A DNA stretch of 33,234 nucleotides from Myxococcales bacterium (GTDB lineage: Bacteria > Myxococcota_A > Polyangia > Polyangiales > Houyiibacteriaceae): contig JAAYBZ010000114.1 of NCBI GenBank assembly GCA_012744445.1, positions 1 through 33,234 on the forward strand, given 5' to 3'. Below the pieces are notes generated by a model. That model saw nothing but the letters and a program-made list of their open reading frames with translations, was not told the DNA's origin and searched no databases. A program made the position numbers and the translations under genes. Each line of letters starts with the position of its first letter. Position 1 is the stretch's first letter. Shown one piece after another: positions 8,284 through 16,370 of the stretch.

Positions 8284-8290
8284 TGCTAGG
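8284..8290 (+). promoter_or_regulatory. Putative extended -10 element before the ArsA-like gene
   Basis: The sequence TGCTAGG ends 10 nt before the ATG, in a stretch without any Shine-Dalgarno. It repeats the arrangement seen before ppnP and egtB. No convincing -35 box is visible. This is suggestive only. Confidence 0.35.
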
Positions 8291-8300
8291 TTGCCCCGCC

Positions 8301-9458
8301 ATGAGTCTCGCGGAAGTCCTCGCGTCCCATCGGGTCGTCGTCACCGTCGGTAGCGGCGGGGTGGGCAAGACCACCTCGGCCGCGGCCCTCGCCGTCCACG
8401 CGGCCATGCAGGGACGGCGCGTCCTCTGCCTCACCATCGACCCCGCGCGACGGCTCGCCAACAGCCTCGGCCTCTCCGAGATGACGTCGAGCGAGCAGGA
8501 GGTCCCGAGGGAGCTCTTCGAGGCCGCCGGGCTCGAGCTCCGCGGCTCGCTCGCCGCGATGATGCTCGACACCAAGAAGACCTTCGACACGCTCGTGGCG
8601 AACCTCGCGAAGAGCCCCGAGGCCCGCGACCGCATCCTGAACAACGAGATCTACAAATACGTGAGCGGCTCCCTCGCCGGGACGCAGGAGTACATGGCGA
8701 TGGAGAAGCTCTTCGAGGTGCGGAAGGATCCGCAGTGGGATCTGGTGGTGCTCGACACGCCGCCCACCGCCAACGCGCTCGACTTCCTCGACGCGCCCGA
8801 GCGCCTCGTCGGCGCCATCGACTCGCCGGCCACGCGCTGGTTCGTGCAGGCCTACGAGTCTTCGCAGAAGGGCGCCTTCGGCGCGCTCCTCAGCAAGGGC
8901 GCCTCGATGCTCCTGAACGGCCTCTCCAAGTTCACCGGCGCCGACTTCCTCAAGCAGATCGCCGAGTTCATCGCCGGCCTCAACGAGCTCTTCGGCGGCT
9001 TCCGCGAGCACGCCGAGGAGGTCTCGGCCGCCCTCCGCAGCCCCGACGTGGCCTTCCTCGTCGTCACGAGCCCCCACCCGCTCGCCGTGCGCGAGGCGAT
9101 GTTCTTCAGCGACAAGCTGAAGGACGCCGGGATGCGGCGGGACGGCGTCATCGTCAACCAGGTCCACCAGCTCCTCCCCGAGCCCAAGGCCTCCGACGAA
9201 GAGCTCGCCCAGATCCTCGCCCCGCACCTCCCCGAGGGCACCGAGCCGGGCGACGCCGTCGCGCGCATGATGCAGGCCCTCGAAGACGAGCGGATGCGCG
9301 CCGTGGCCGACCGCGTGGAGACCGACCGTCTGCGCCACCACCTCGGCCCGTCCGTCCGCATGGTCGAGGTCCCGGCGCTCGAGGCCGACGTCCACGACAT
9401 CCAGTCCCTCGCCGAGGTGTCGCGTTACTTGACGGGCGAGGCGACCTCGGCACTCTGA
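8301..9458 (+). CDS. ArsA/Get3-family ATPase (signature lysine replaced)
   Basis: This 385-aa P-loop ATPase belongs to the ArsA/Get3 group of the SIMIBI class. The P-loop GSGGVGKTT is at residues 17-25. CLTIDPARRLANSLGL follows (switch-I-like region), and then the family segment VVLDTPPTANALDFLDAPERL. Classic ArsA and Get3 have GKGGVGKT, whose first lysine reaches into the partner subunit; here that position is S18. There is a single ATPase domain, so it would act as a dimer or pair with another paralogue. An earlier GTG at 8283 would add six residues, but it overlaps a promoter-like TGCTA, so the ATG at 8301 is preferred. It lies 4 nt before glmU. No arsenic genes are present, so arsenite transport is unlikely; the real client is unknown. 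Confidence 0.85.
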   Translation: MSLAEVLASHRVVVTVGSGGVGKTTSAAALAVHAAMQGRRVLCLTIDPARRLANSLGLSEMTSSEQEVPRELFEAAGLELRGSLAAMMLDTKKTFDTLVANLAKSPEARDRILNNEIYKYVSGSLAGTQEYMAMEKLFEVRKDPQWDLVVLDTPPTANALDFLDAPERLVGAIDSPATRWFVQAYESSQKGAFGALLSKGASMLLNGLSKFTGADFLKQIAEFIAGLNELFGGFREHAEEVSAALRSPDVAFLVVTSPHPLAVREAMFFSDKLKDAGMRRDGVIVNQVHQLLPEPKASDEELAQILAPHLPEGTEPGDAVARMMQALEDERMRAVADRVETDRLRHHLGPSVRMVEVPALEADVHDIQSLAEVSRYLTGEATSAL

Positions 9459-9462
9459 GCGC

Positions 9463-10860
9463 ATGGGCTCAGAGAAAACCATCGCCATCGTCCTCGCCGC
9501 CGGGCAAGGGACGCGCATGCGCTCCCCGATCCCGAAGATGCTCATGCCGCTCGCCGAGCGGCCGATGGTGAGCTGGGCGGTCTCGGCGGCGCTCGAGGCC
9601 GAAGTCGACGAGTGCGTGGTCGTCGTCGGACACGCGCGGGAGAGGGTCGAGGCCGAGCTCGCCTCGCGCTTCGGGGATCGCGTCCGCACGGCGCTCCAGC
9701 CCGAGCAGCGCGGCACGGGCGACGCCGTCCGCTGCGCGCTCGAGGCGATCCCCGAGACCGACGGTCGCGTGCTCATCTACTACGGCGACTGCCCCGTCGT
9801 GACGCCGGGGGTGATCCGTCGCCTCCTCGACGCGGCCGAGGGCGCCGAGCTCGCCCTCCTCGTCTCCTCGCTCGCCGAGCCCAAGGGATACGGTCGCATC
9901 CTCCGCGACGCCGAGGGCAACGTCGTGGGCATCCGCGAGGAGCGCGACTGCTCTCCGGAGGAGCGCGCCATCACCGAGGTGAACCCGGGCTTCTACGCCG
10001 TCGACCTCCGGTTCCTCCGCGACGCCGTGCGGGCCCTCTCGAGCGACAACGCGCAGAACGAGCTCTACCTCACCGACGTCGTCGCGCAGGCCGCCGCGCG
10101 CGGGCGCGTCCGCGACGTCCACGCGTCCTTCGAGCTCCTCCGCGGCGTGAACGATCGATACGAGCTCGCGCTTGCCGAGGCCATCCTCCTCCGCCGCACG
10201 CGCGAGGCGCTGATGCGCTCCGGCGTCTCCATGCGGAACCCCGATTCGATCTTCGTTTCGGCCGACTCCGTCGTGGAGCCCGGCGCCGAGCTCGGCGCGG
10301 GCGTGGAGCTCCGCGGGCGTTCCTGCGTGCGGAGCGGCGCCATCATCGACGCCGGCTCGATCCTCACCGACGTCGAGGTCGGCGAAGGCGCCCGCGTCCT
10401 CCCCTACACCGTCGCGACCAAGAGCGTCATCGGCCCGCGCGCCCAGGTCGGCCCCTTCGCGCACCTCCGCGAGAAGACCGAGCTCGGTCCCGAGTCGAAG
10501 ATCGGGAACTTCACCGAGACCAAGAAGACCGTCGTCGGCGCGCGCTCCAAGGTGAACCACCTGAGCTACGTGGGCGACGGCGTCATCGGCGAGGACGTGA
10601 ACGTCGGCGCCGGCACGATCTTCTGCAACTACGACGGCGTGAAGAAGCACACCACCGTGCTCGAGGACGGCGTCTTCATCGGGAGCGACTCCCAGCTCGT
10701 CGCGCCCGTGCGCGTGGGCAAGGGCGCCTACGTCGCGTCGGGCACGACCGTCACGCGCGACGTCCCCGCGGACGCCCTCGCGCTCTCCCGCACCAAGCAG
10801 GAGAACAAGGAGGGGTTCGCGAGCCGCCTCCGCTCGCAGCGCAAGGCTCAGAAGGGCTGA
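9463..10860 (+). CDS. glmU: Bifunctional UDP-N-acetylglucosamine pyrophosphorylase / glucosamine-1-phosphate acetyltransferase
   Basis: GlmU acetylates glucosamine-1-phosphate and then transfers UMP to make UDP-GlcNAc, the precursor of peptidoglycan and lipid A. The N-terminal nucleotidyltransferase has LAAGQGTRMRSPIPKMLM (residues about 11-28), the Q-RGTGDAVRCAL segment and the metal-binding YGDCPVV. The C-terminal half is a left-handed beta-helix of hexapeptide repeats. Its active-site region is KVNHLSYVGDGVIG with catalytic H366, followed by GAGTIFCNYDGVKKHTT and the final SRTKQENKEG. The 465-aa length matches the family. It starts 4 nt after the ArsA-like stop, so the two may share a transcript. 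It converges with the next gene 6 nt later. Confidence 0.96.
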   Translation: MGSEKTIAIVLAAGQGTRMRSPIPKMLMPLAERPMVSWAVSAALEAEVDECVVVVGHARERVEAELASRFGDRVRTALQPEQRGTGDAVRCALEAIPETDGRVLIYYGDCPVVTPGVIRRLLDAAEGAELALLVSSLAEPKGYGRILRDAEGNVVGIREERDCSPEERAITEVNPGFYAVDLRFLRDAVRALSSDNAQNELYLTDVVAQAAARGRVRDVHASFELLRGVNDRYELALAEAILLRRTREALMRSGVSMRNPDSIFVSADSVVEPGAELGAGVELRGRSCVRSGAIIDAGSILTDVEVGEGARVLPYTVATKSVIGPRAQVGPFAHLREKTELGPESKIGNFTETKKTVVGARSKVNHLSYVGDGVIGEDVNVGAGTIFCNYDGVKKHTTVLEDGVFIGSDSQLVAPVRVGKGAYVASGTTVTRDVPADALALSRTKQENKEGFASRLRSQRKAQKG

Positions 10861-10866
10861 CGCCGC

Positions 10867-11655
10867 TCAGAAGCGGAAGCCGAAATTCACACCGCCGAAG
10901 CCGATGCCGAAGTCCCACTCGACGCGGCTCCGCTCGGGCGTGGCGGGGATCGCGTAGCCGGAGCGGCCGTAGCAGGCCATCGCGCGGTAGCGCTCCCACT
11001 CGTAGATCGAGGCGCGCGGCTGCGTGAGGATCCGCGCCTCGCTGATGACGAGGGGTATCAGGTACGCGCTCGCCACGAAGAAGGTCGGGTGGTCACGCAC
11101 GGCGAGGTAGGTGCCCGTGCCGATCGCCCAGACGGGCCCGCCCACGTGCGCGGTCGGCGAGATGCCGATCGACTGGCGCTTGGCCGCGCGCTCGAGGAGC
11201 TTGGTCGCCTCGCGGAGCTTCACGCGCCGCTCCTCCGGCGTGCCGTCGGGGAGCTTGCGCAGCTTCCGGTGGGAGTGCGCCGAGGTCATGGCAAAGACGC
11301 TGAGCTGCGTGGTGAGGAGCGTCGCGCCGGCGGCGTTGATGAAGAGGCGCTCGCGCCGCATGCGGTAGTCGTGATCGTCGCCCTCGTGGGGGATCACGCC
11401 GAACGCCGTCCAGTACGCGAGCCCGGCGCTGCCGATCACCGTGAGCCATCCCCACCACCAGAGCTTGGAGTACTGCTTGTGGTGGGCGATGTGCGCCTCG
11501 ATCGAGCGCAGGCGGTAGGTCACCTCTTGATCGGTGAGCGCGTCGATGCAGGCGTAGGCGTCCTGGGCGCGGGCCGTGCGCGCTTGCGCCGTGAGGAGCG
11601 TCGCGACGAGGAACGCGCCGATCGCGGATCGCGTGCGGGGAGACATCCGGCGCAT
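10867..11655 (-). CDS. Hypothetical multi-pass membrane protein with signal peptide
   Basis: The 262-aa product begins with a basic N-terminus and a hydrophobic segment ending in TARAQDA, a plausible Sec signal peptide. About four further hydrophobic stretches follow, including LWWWGWLTVIGSAGLAYW, LFINAAGATLLTTQLSVFA and FFVASAYLIPLVIS. A basic helical stretch lies between them (HSHRKLRKLPDGTPEERRVKLREATKLL is split across its start). The C-terminus ends in GGVNFGFRF, with alternating aromatic and small residues and a terminal Phe. This resembles an outer-membrane beta strand, but the rest is not barrel-like. A second ATG nine bases in (11646) is an equally good start. I do not recognise a family. 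It lies 26 nt downstream of the transglutaminase gene on the same strand. Confidence 0.68.
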   Translation of the reverse strand: MRRMSPRTRSAIGAFLVATLLTAQARTARAQDAYACIDALTDQEVTYRLRSIEAHIAHHKQYSKLWWWGWLTVIGSAGLAYWTAFGVIPHEGDDHDYRMRRERLFINAAGATLLTTQLSVFAMTSAHSHRKLRKLPDGTPEERRVKLREATKLLERAAKRQSIGISPTAHVGGPVWAIGTGTYLAVRDHPTFFVASAYLIPLVISEARILTQPRASIYEWERYRAMACYGRSGYAIPATPERSRVEWDFGIGFGGVNFGFRF

Positions 11656-11681
11656 GCTGCCAGAATCCGGCCTTGCGGCGT

Positions 11682-13196
11682 TCAGAATTTGAGCGTCTGG
11701 GGCGTGATCTCCCCGCGGCCGGGCGTCGTCACCCGCAGGGCGTGCGTGCCCGGTGGGAGGTCCATCGGCACGGCGAAGCGGAGGCGCGCCAAGCCCTGAT
11801 CGTCGGTCACGGCCGCGGCGAGGGGTCGCGGCGGTTTTCCGTCCACGCGGAGCTCGACGGGGAGCGCGGCCACCGGCTCACCGTGCTCGTCATGGACGCG
11901 GAGGACGTACTCGGCGGGCGCGCCGCGCTCCTTCGCGGCGACGGAGGAGACGATCTCGACGCGGAGGCGGCCCACCTCCGGGGCGGCCTCGGCGCGCGCC
12001 GCGCGGCTCACCGGCGGGCGCCCGATCCGGCGCATGCTGTCGAGGTAGGCCTCGGGCTGGGGAAAGGGGTCGTCCCGTGGCGGCTCGTAGAGCGGCCTCC
12101 CCTCGAAGCCGAGCGAGTGCACGGTGGTGGTCGATCCGCCGAGGTCGATCCGGAGGCTTCCGCGCTCGGGCAGCTCGACCTCGACCCAGGCATGCGCCTC
12201 GTTGTGCACGAAGCGCGTGGGGATGCCGAGCGCGAGCCCGAGGATCGTGAAGGCGTACGCGCGATGGCGGCAGATGCCGAGGCCGCCGCGCGCGAGCACC
12301 TCGAAGAGCGTCCCCTCCCCCTTCGGCGGATCGTCGCTCTCGACGAAGCTGCGGAAGTACTCGACGAGCGCGGAGAGGCTCGCCTCGAGCGGCGCGTCAC
12401 GAAAGGCGCCGATCTCGGCCGCGATCTCGAGCGCGCGCGCCTCGAGCGCAGGCGGGAGCTTGGCGGCGCGGTGGGCGAGCGCGTCGGTGCGCGCGAAGGG
12501 GATCGGCTGGTTGAAGTGGCTCGACTCGCCGTCGACCATGAAGACGACGAAGACCGGCACGCCCGGATCGCGCTCCACCTTGGCGTAGAAGTTGAAGGCG
12601 CCGTCGCGCTCGAAGGTGAGCTCGACGGGCGGATCGGCGCGCACGTGGAGGATGCGCATGCGCGGCGTCACGCTCGGGAAGGAGACGCGCGTGCCGCGTG
12701 AGAAGTCGAGCGTGACCTCGCCGACGAAGCGATCACGCCCAGCGTCGTCGGGCGGCTCGCCGACGAGCACCGGCACCGACGCCGTCTCCGCGAGGACGAG
12801 CTCGGGATCGCCGTTCGGCCCGATCACGACGGCGTCGAGCGCGACGAGGCGTTTGTGCGGCGCGACGCTCGGCGAGAACGTGGCGTAGTAGCCGAGGTCG
12901 GCGCGCATCGACGTCTTCTTGTCGGGCCGGAAGCGCGGCGTGCTCGAGGCCCGCATCGTGAGCGTGGAGCGCGGCCCGCTGGGCGCGTCGGGGAGCGGGA
13001 TCGTCTCGCCGCCGGCGAGGATGCCGGTGGGGTTTCCGGCCTCGTCGCGGAGGACGGCCGAGAGCTCGGCGTCGGAGAGCCCCGGGGTGCGCACGTGGGG
13101 GCGCCGCTCGCCGGGGGACGCGACCGCGGCCCCCGCCACGGCGATCGAGGCGAGCGCCGTCGCCACGAGGAATGCACGCGTCGCTCGATCGGTCAT
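11682..13196 (-). CDS. Exported transglutaminase-like protein with C-terminal Ig-like domain
   Basis: This is a 504-aa protein. The start is the ATG at 13196, which gives a clear signal peptide (FLVATALASIAVAGAAVAS) and would deliver the protein to the periplasm or cell surface. The middle holds beta-rich sequence. A transglutaminase-core domain follows with a complete Cys-His-Asp triad: C309 in GLGICRHRAYAF, H335 in NEAHAWVEVEL and D351 in RIDLGG. Members of this fold act as cysteine proteases, amidases or cross-linkers of cell-wall or protein substrates; the reaction cannot be chosen from sequence. The last about 100 residues (VLRVHDEHGEPVAALPVELRV and following) look like an Ig-like carbohydrate- or protein-binding domain. 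The frame stays open far upstream, but that extension is antisense to other genes. Confidence 0.87.
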   Translation of the reverse strand: MTDRATRAFLVATALASIAVAGAAVASPGERRPHVRTPGLSDAELSAVLRDEAGNPTGILAGGETIPLPDAPSGPRSTLTMRASSTPRFRPDKKTSMRADLGYYATFSPSVAPHKRLVALDAVVIGPNGDPELVLAETASVPVLVGEPPDDAGRDRFVGEVTLDFSRGTRVSFPSVTPRMRILHVRADPPVELTFERDGAFNFYAKVERDPGVPVFVVFMVDGESSHFNQPIPFARTDALAHRAAKLPPALEARALEIAAEIGAFRDAPLEASLSALVEYFRSFVESDDPPKGEGTLFEVLARGGLGICRHRAYAFTILGLALGIPTRFVHNEAHAWVEVELPERGSLRIDLGGSTTTVHSLGFEGRPLYEPPRDDPFPQPEAYLDSMRRIGRPPVSRAARAEAAPEVGRLRVEIVSSVAAKERGAPAEYVLRVHDEHGEPVAALPVELRVDGKPPRPLAAAVTDDQGLARLRFAVPMDLPPGTHALRVTTPGRGEITPQTLKF

Positions 13197-13328
13197 CGCC
13201 TCCGCAGGATCGGACGAGGAGGGCGCGCGTTCAAGCCGCGCACGCACGTGTGCCCTGGACGCACACGGCGTCCCCCTCGCGATCCGAGTGCTCGACGTCG
13301 AGCCCCGTCGCGTTATGGTGGAGGCAAC

Positions 13329-14351
13329 GTGTCGTTGATCTCCATATTGGTCGCGGTCCTCGGGATCGGGTTCCTGATGATCGTCCACGAGGGGGGCCAC
13401 TACCTCGCCGCGCGGCTCTCGGGCATGCGCGTCGAGAAGTTCAGCATCGGCATCGGCCCCACCATCTTCAAATGGAAGCCGGAGAAGAGCGACACGACCT
13501 TCCAGGTCGCGCTCGTGCCCTTCCTCGCCTACGTGCAGATCGCGGGGATGAACCCCTTCGAGGAGACCGACCGCGACGATCCCGCGCTCTACCCCAACAA
13601 GGGCGTGATCGCGCGCATCGCCACGATCGCCGCGGGCCCCTTCGCGAACTACCTCGCGGCCGTGCTCATGATCTTCGGCCTGGTGACCCTCGCCGGGCCG
13701 TCGGGCGTGAAGGTCGAGGGCGCCGTGCCCGGCTCGCCGGCCGAGGGGATCCTCGCGCCCGGCGACGTCTTCCTCGCCGTCGAGGGCCGCGCGGTGGAGC
13801 ACTTCGGCGACGTCATCGAGATGACCAAGGACCGCGCTGGCGTGCCCACGCTGTACACGATGCGGCGCGGCGAGGAGACGCTCACCTTCACCATCACGCC
13901 GCGCGAGGAAGACGGCCGCGGCCTCATCGGCGTGCAGCTCGCGCCGGCGCGTCTCCCGCGGCTCGGCGTCGCCGAGGCCGCCGCGCTCTCCCTCCGGCGC
14001 CCCTGGGAGCTCACGGTCGCGCAGGTCAAGGGTCTGCTCGAGACGGCGCAGAAGGCCGACACCTCCAACCTCGTGGGGCCCGTGGGCATCGGCAAGATGA
14101 TGACCAGCGCCTTCGAGTACGGCGTCGACTACTTCGTCGAGCTCCTCGCCTTCGTGTCGGTAGCGCTCGGCCTGATGAACCTGCTCCCGCTCCCCGCGCT
14201 CGACGGAGGCCGGCTGATGTTCCTCGGCTACGAGCTCGTCACCCAGCGGCGCGCCAACGAGCGCATCGAGACGGCCGTGCACTACGTCGGCATCCTCGTC
14301 CTGCTCGGCCTGATGGTGCTGGTCTTCTACCGCGACCTGATCAATCTCTAG
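13329..14351 (+). CDS. RseP-type site-2 metalloprotease, single PDZ domain
   Basis: This is a 340-aa polytopic intramembrane zinc protease of family M50. The GTG at 13329 with GGAGG a few bases upstream gives a membrane helix carrying HEGGH (H20, E21, H24). One PDZ domain sits near residues 125-195 (GSPAEGILAPGDVFLAVEGRA region). The third zinc ligand is D292 in LPLPALDGGRL. Such enzymes cleave membrane-anchored anti-sigma factors or signal-peptide remnants. It is smaller than E. coli RseP, with one PDZ instead of two. A second, much larger RseP homologue lies at 29102-30757. It is followed 6 nt later by the ThiO-like gene. Its substrate is unknown, and no sigma/anti-sigma pair is nearby. Confidence 0.9.
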   Translation: MSLISILVAVLGIGFLMIVHEGGHYLAARLSGMRVEKFSIGIGPTIFKWKPEKSDTTFQVALVPFLAYVQIAGMNPFEETDRDDPALYPNKGVIARIATIAAGPFANYLAAVLMIFGLVTLAGPSGVKVEGAVPGSPAEGILAPGDVFLAVEGRAVEHFGDVIEMTKDRAGVPTLYTMRRGEETLTFTITPREEDGRGLIGVQLAPARLPRLGVAEAAALSLRRPWELTVAQVKGLLETAQKADTSNLVGPVGIGKMMTSAFEYGVDYFVELLAFVSVALGLMNLLPLPALDGGRLMFLGYELVTQRRANERIETAVHYVGILVLLGLMVLVFYRDLINL

Positions 14352-14357
14352 CGAGCC

Positions 14358-15476
14358 GTGACCGAAGACGTGTTGATCATCGGCGCCGGCGTGATGGGCT
14401 GCGCCACCGCCCACGCCCTCGCCAAGCGTGGCGCGACGCCGCTCGTGCTCGAGCGGGCCGTCCCGGGCGCCGAGGCCTCGAGCGTCGCCGCCGGGATCCT
14501 CGGCCCCGCGCTCGAAGCCGAGCACGACGGCCCCTCCCTCCCGGTCGCCCAGCGCGCCCTCGAGATGCACGGCGCGCTCGCCGAGGAGCTCCTCGAGGCC
14601 ACCGGCGTCGACGTGGGCTTCCGCGTCTCGGGCGCGCTCATGATCGCCAAGGACGAGCGCGAGCGCGAAGCCCTCGTCGAGAAGCACGCCTTCCTCGTGC
14701 GCCGCGGCCTCCGCGCCGAGCTCCTCGAGGCGTCCGACGCGCGCGCGCTCGAGCCGAGCCTCACCGACGCGCTCGTGGGCGCGCTCTCCCTGCCCGACGA
14801 GGCGCAGCTCGAGCCGCCACGCCTCCTCCGCGCGCTCGCCATCGCGGCCGAGCGCCGCGGCGCGCGCTTCAAGACGGGGACGACGGTGCGCGGCCTCGTC
14901 GTGCGGGACGGCCGCGTCGTGGGCGTGGACCTCGGCGGCGAGCTCCTCGAGGCCTCGCGCGTCGTCGTCGCCGCCGGGAGCTGGACGAGCCTCCTCCCCG
15001 GCCTCGAGCTCCGCGAGGACGTGATCTTCCCCGTGCGCGGCCAGATCGCGCACTGCGAGACGCGCGCGCCGCTCCTCCGCCGCATCGTCTTCGGCGCGGG
15101 CGGCTACGTCGTCCCGCGCCCAGACGGCCGCACGCTCGTCGGCGCCACGGCCGAGCGCGTGGGCTTCCGCCGCGAGGTCACGCTCGCGGGCCTCGAGCGC
15201 ATGGCGAGCATCGCCCGCGGCATCGCCCCCGCCCTGCTCGAAGCGCCCTTCGTGGAGGCGCGCGTGAGCTTCCGCCCCGCCACGCCCGACGGCCTCCCCC
15301 TCGTCGGCCGGACCTCCATCGAGGGCCTCTTCGTGACGAGCGGCCACTACCGCAACGGCATCCTCCTCGCGGCGCTCTCCGGCGAGCTCCTCGCCGATCT
15401 CCTCGAGGGCCGCGACGGCGGCGCGGCCGCGCGGCTCTTCGACCCTCGCCGCTTCGAGCGCGATGCGTTGGGTTGA
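14358..15476 (+). CDS. thiO: FAD-dependent amino-acid oxidase, glycine oxidase ThiO-like
   Basis: This 372-aa flavoprotein of the DAO family starts at a GTG at 14358. The dinucleotide-binding motif is at the very N-terminus (IIGAGVMG, glycines 9, 11 and 14). The C-terminal part carries FRPATPDGLPLVG and GLFVTSGHYRNGILLA, closely matching ThiO-type glycine oxidases. ThiO oxidises glycine to the imine used in thiazole synthesis for thiamine. No other thiamine gene (thiS, thiG) is adjacent, so sarcosine- or D-amino-acid oxidation remains possible. It sits between the site-2 protease and an alpha/beta hydrolase, and its end overlaps the hydrolase by 14 nt, suggesting one operon. The family is clear; the exact substrate is less certain. 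Confidence 0.84.
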   Translation: MTEDVLIIGAGVMGCATAHALAKRGATPLVLERAVPGAEASSVAAGILGPALEAEHDGPSLPVAQRALEMHGALAEELLEATGVDVGFRVSGALMIAKDEREREALVEKHAFLVRRGLRAELLEASDARALEPSLTDALVGALSLPDEAQLEPPRLLRALAIAAERRGARFKTGTTVRGLVVRDGRVVGVDLGGELLEASRVVVAAGSWTSLLPGLELREDVIFPVRGQIAHCETRAPLLRRIVFGAGGYVVPRPDGRTLVGATAERVGFRREVTLAGLERMASIARGIAPALLEAPFVEARVSFRPATPDGLPLVGRTSIEGLFVTSGHYRNGILLAALSGELLADLLEGRDGGAAARLFDPRRFERDALG

Positions 15477-16338
15477 GCAGACGGTCGAGGCGAACGGCAT
15501 CGCCCACTTCGTCGTCCGCTTCGGCGAAGCGCGCGAGCCCGAGCGCACCCTCGTGTGTGCCCACGGCTTCCTCGACCACGCCTTCGGCTTCGAGCCCCTC
15601 GCGCGTCACCTCGTCCCGATGGGCTTCGCCGTGATCGCGTTCGATTTCCGCGGGCACGGCCGGAGCGGCTGGGTGCCGCCCGGCGGCTACTACCACTTCG
15701 CGGACTACGTGGCCGACCTCGACGCGCTCCTGCCGAAGATCGCGCCGCCCCGCCCGCACCTCCTCGGGCATTCGATGGGCGGCACGGCCGCCGGGCTCTT
15801 CGCCGGCGCGCGACCCGAGGCGATCGGCAAGCTCGTCCTCCTCGAGGGGCTCGGCCCGCCCGAGGCGCCCGTGGCCGAGGCCCCGCAGCGCATGCGGGCC
15901 TTCCTCGACGGCGTGGCGCGCGTGCGCGAGCGAGGGCGAGAGCACCCGGGCCGCCCGATGGCGAGCGTCGAGGAGGCGCTCGTCCGCATGCGCCGCGTCC
16001 ACCCCGAGATCGGCGACGATCCCGGCCTCTTCCTCGCCGAGAAGGCCACGCGCGAGCTCCCGGACGGCACGCGCGTCTTCCGCTACGACCCGCTCCACCG
16101 GACGACCTCGCCCAACCTCTACCGCTTCGACGTCCACGCCGCGCTCCTCGGCGAGATCCGGGCCGAGACGCTGCTCGTCTACGGCTCCAAGGGCTACCGC
16201 TTCCCGCCCGAGGAGGAGCAGCGGCGCGAGGCCGCGATCCCGTCGCGCCGGCGGGTGATCATCGAGGGCGCGGGGCACATGATGCACTGGACGCACCCCC
16301 GCGAGGTCGCCGAGGCGATCGCCCTCCATCTCACTTGA
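15463..16338 (+). CDS. Alpha/beta-fold hydrolase
   Basis: This is a 291-aa cytoplasmic serine hydrolase. The oxyanion-hole segment is CAHGFLDHAFGFEP. The strand AFDFRGHGRSG follows, then the nucleophile elbow GHSMGG with S104, and the catalytic histidine H272 in GAGHMMHW. The usual acid after strand beta-7 is not obvious: where most relatives have Asp, this protein reads LVYGSKGYRFPPEEEQ. The acid may instead sit after beta-6 (E in LLEGLGPPE). Substrate prediction from sequence is not possible; esterase, lipase-like or haloperoxidase-like activities are all seen in this family. It overlaps the ThiO-like gene by 14 nt and precedes the prolyl isomerase by 32 nt. Confidence 0.88.
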   Translation: MRWVEQTVEANGIAHFVVRFGEAREPERTLVCAHGFLDHAFGFEPLARHLVPMGFAVIAFDFRGHGRSGWVPPGGYYHFADYVADLDALLPKIAPPRPHLLGHSMGGTAAGLFAGARPEAIGKLVLLEGLGPPEAPVAEAPQRMRAFLDGVARVRERGREHPGRPMASVEEALVRMRRVHPEIGDDPGLFLAEKATRELPDGTRVFRYDPLHRTTSPNLYRFDVHAALLGEIRAETLLVYGSKGYRFPPEEEQRREAAIPSRRRVIIEGAGHMMHWTHPREVAEAIALHLT

Positions 16339-16370
16339 ACTCGCGCGTCCGCTCTGGGATCGTTCACGCC

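Noticed and set aside
13197..15548. Upstream extension of the transglutaminase frame to 1288 aa
   Set aside because: The extra part is antisense to the protease, oxidase and hydrolase genes and has no domain; a signal peptide begins at 13196.
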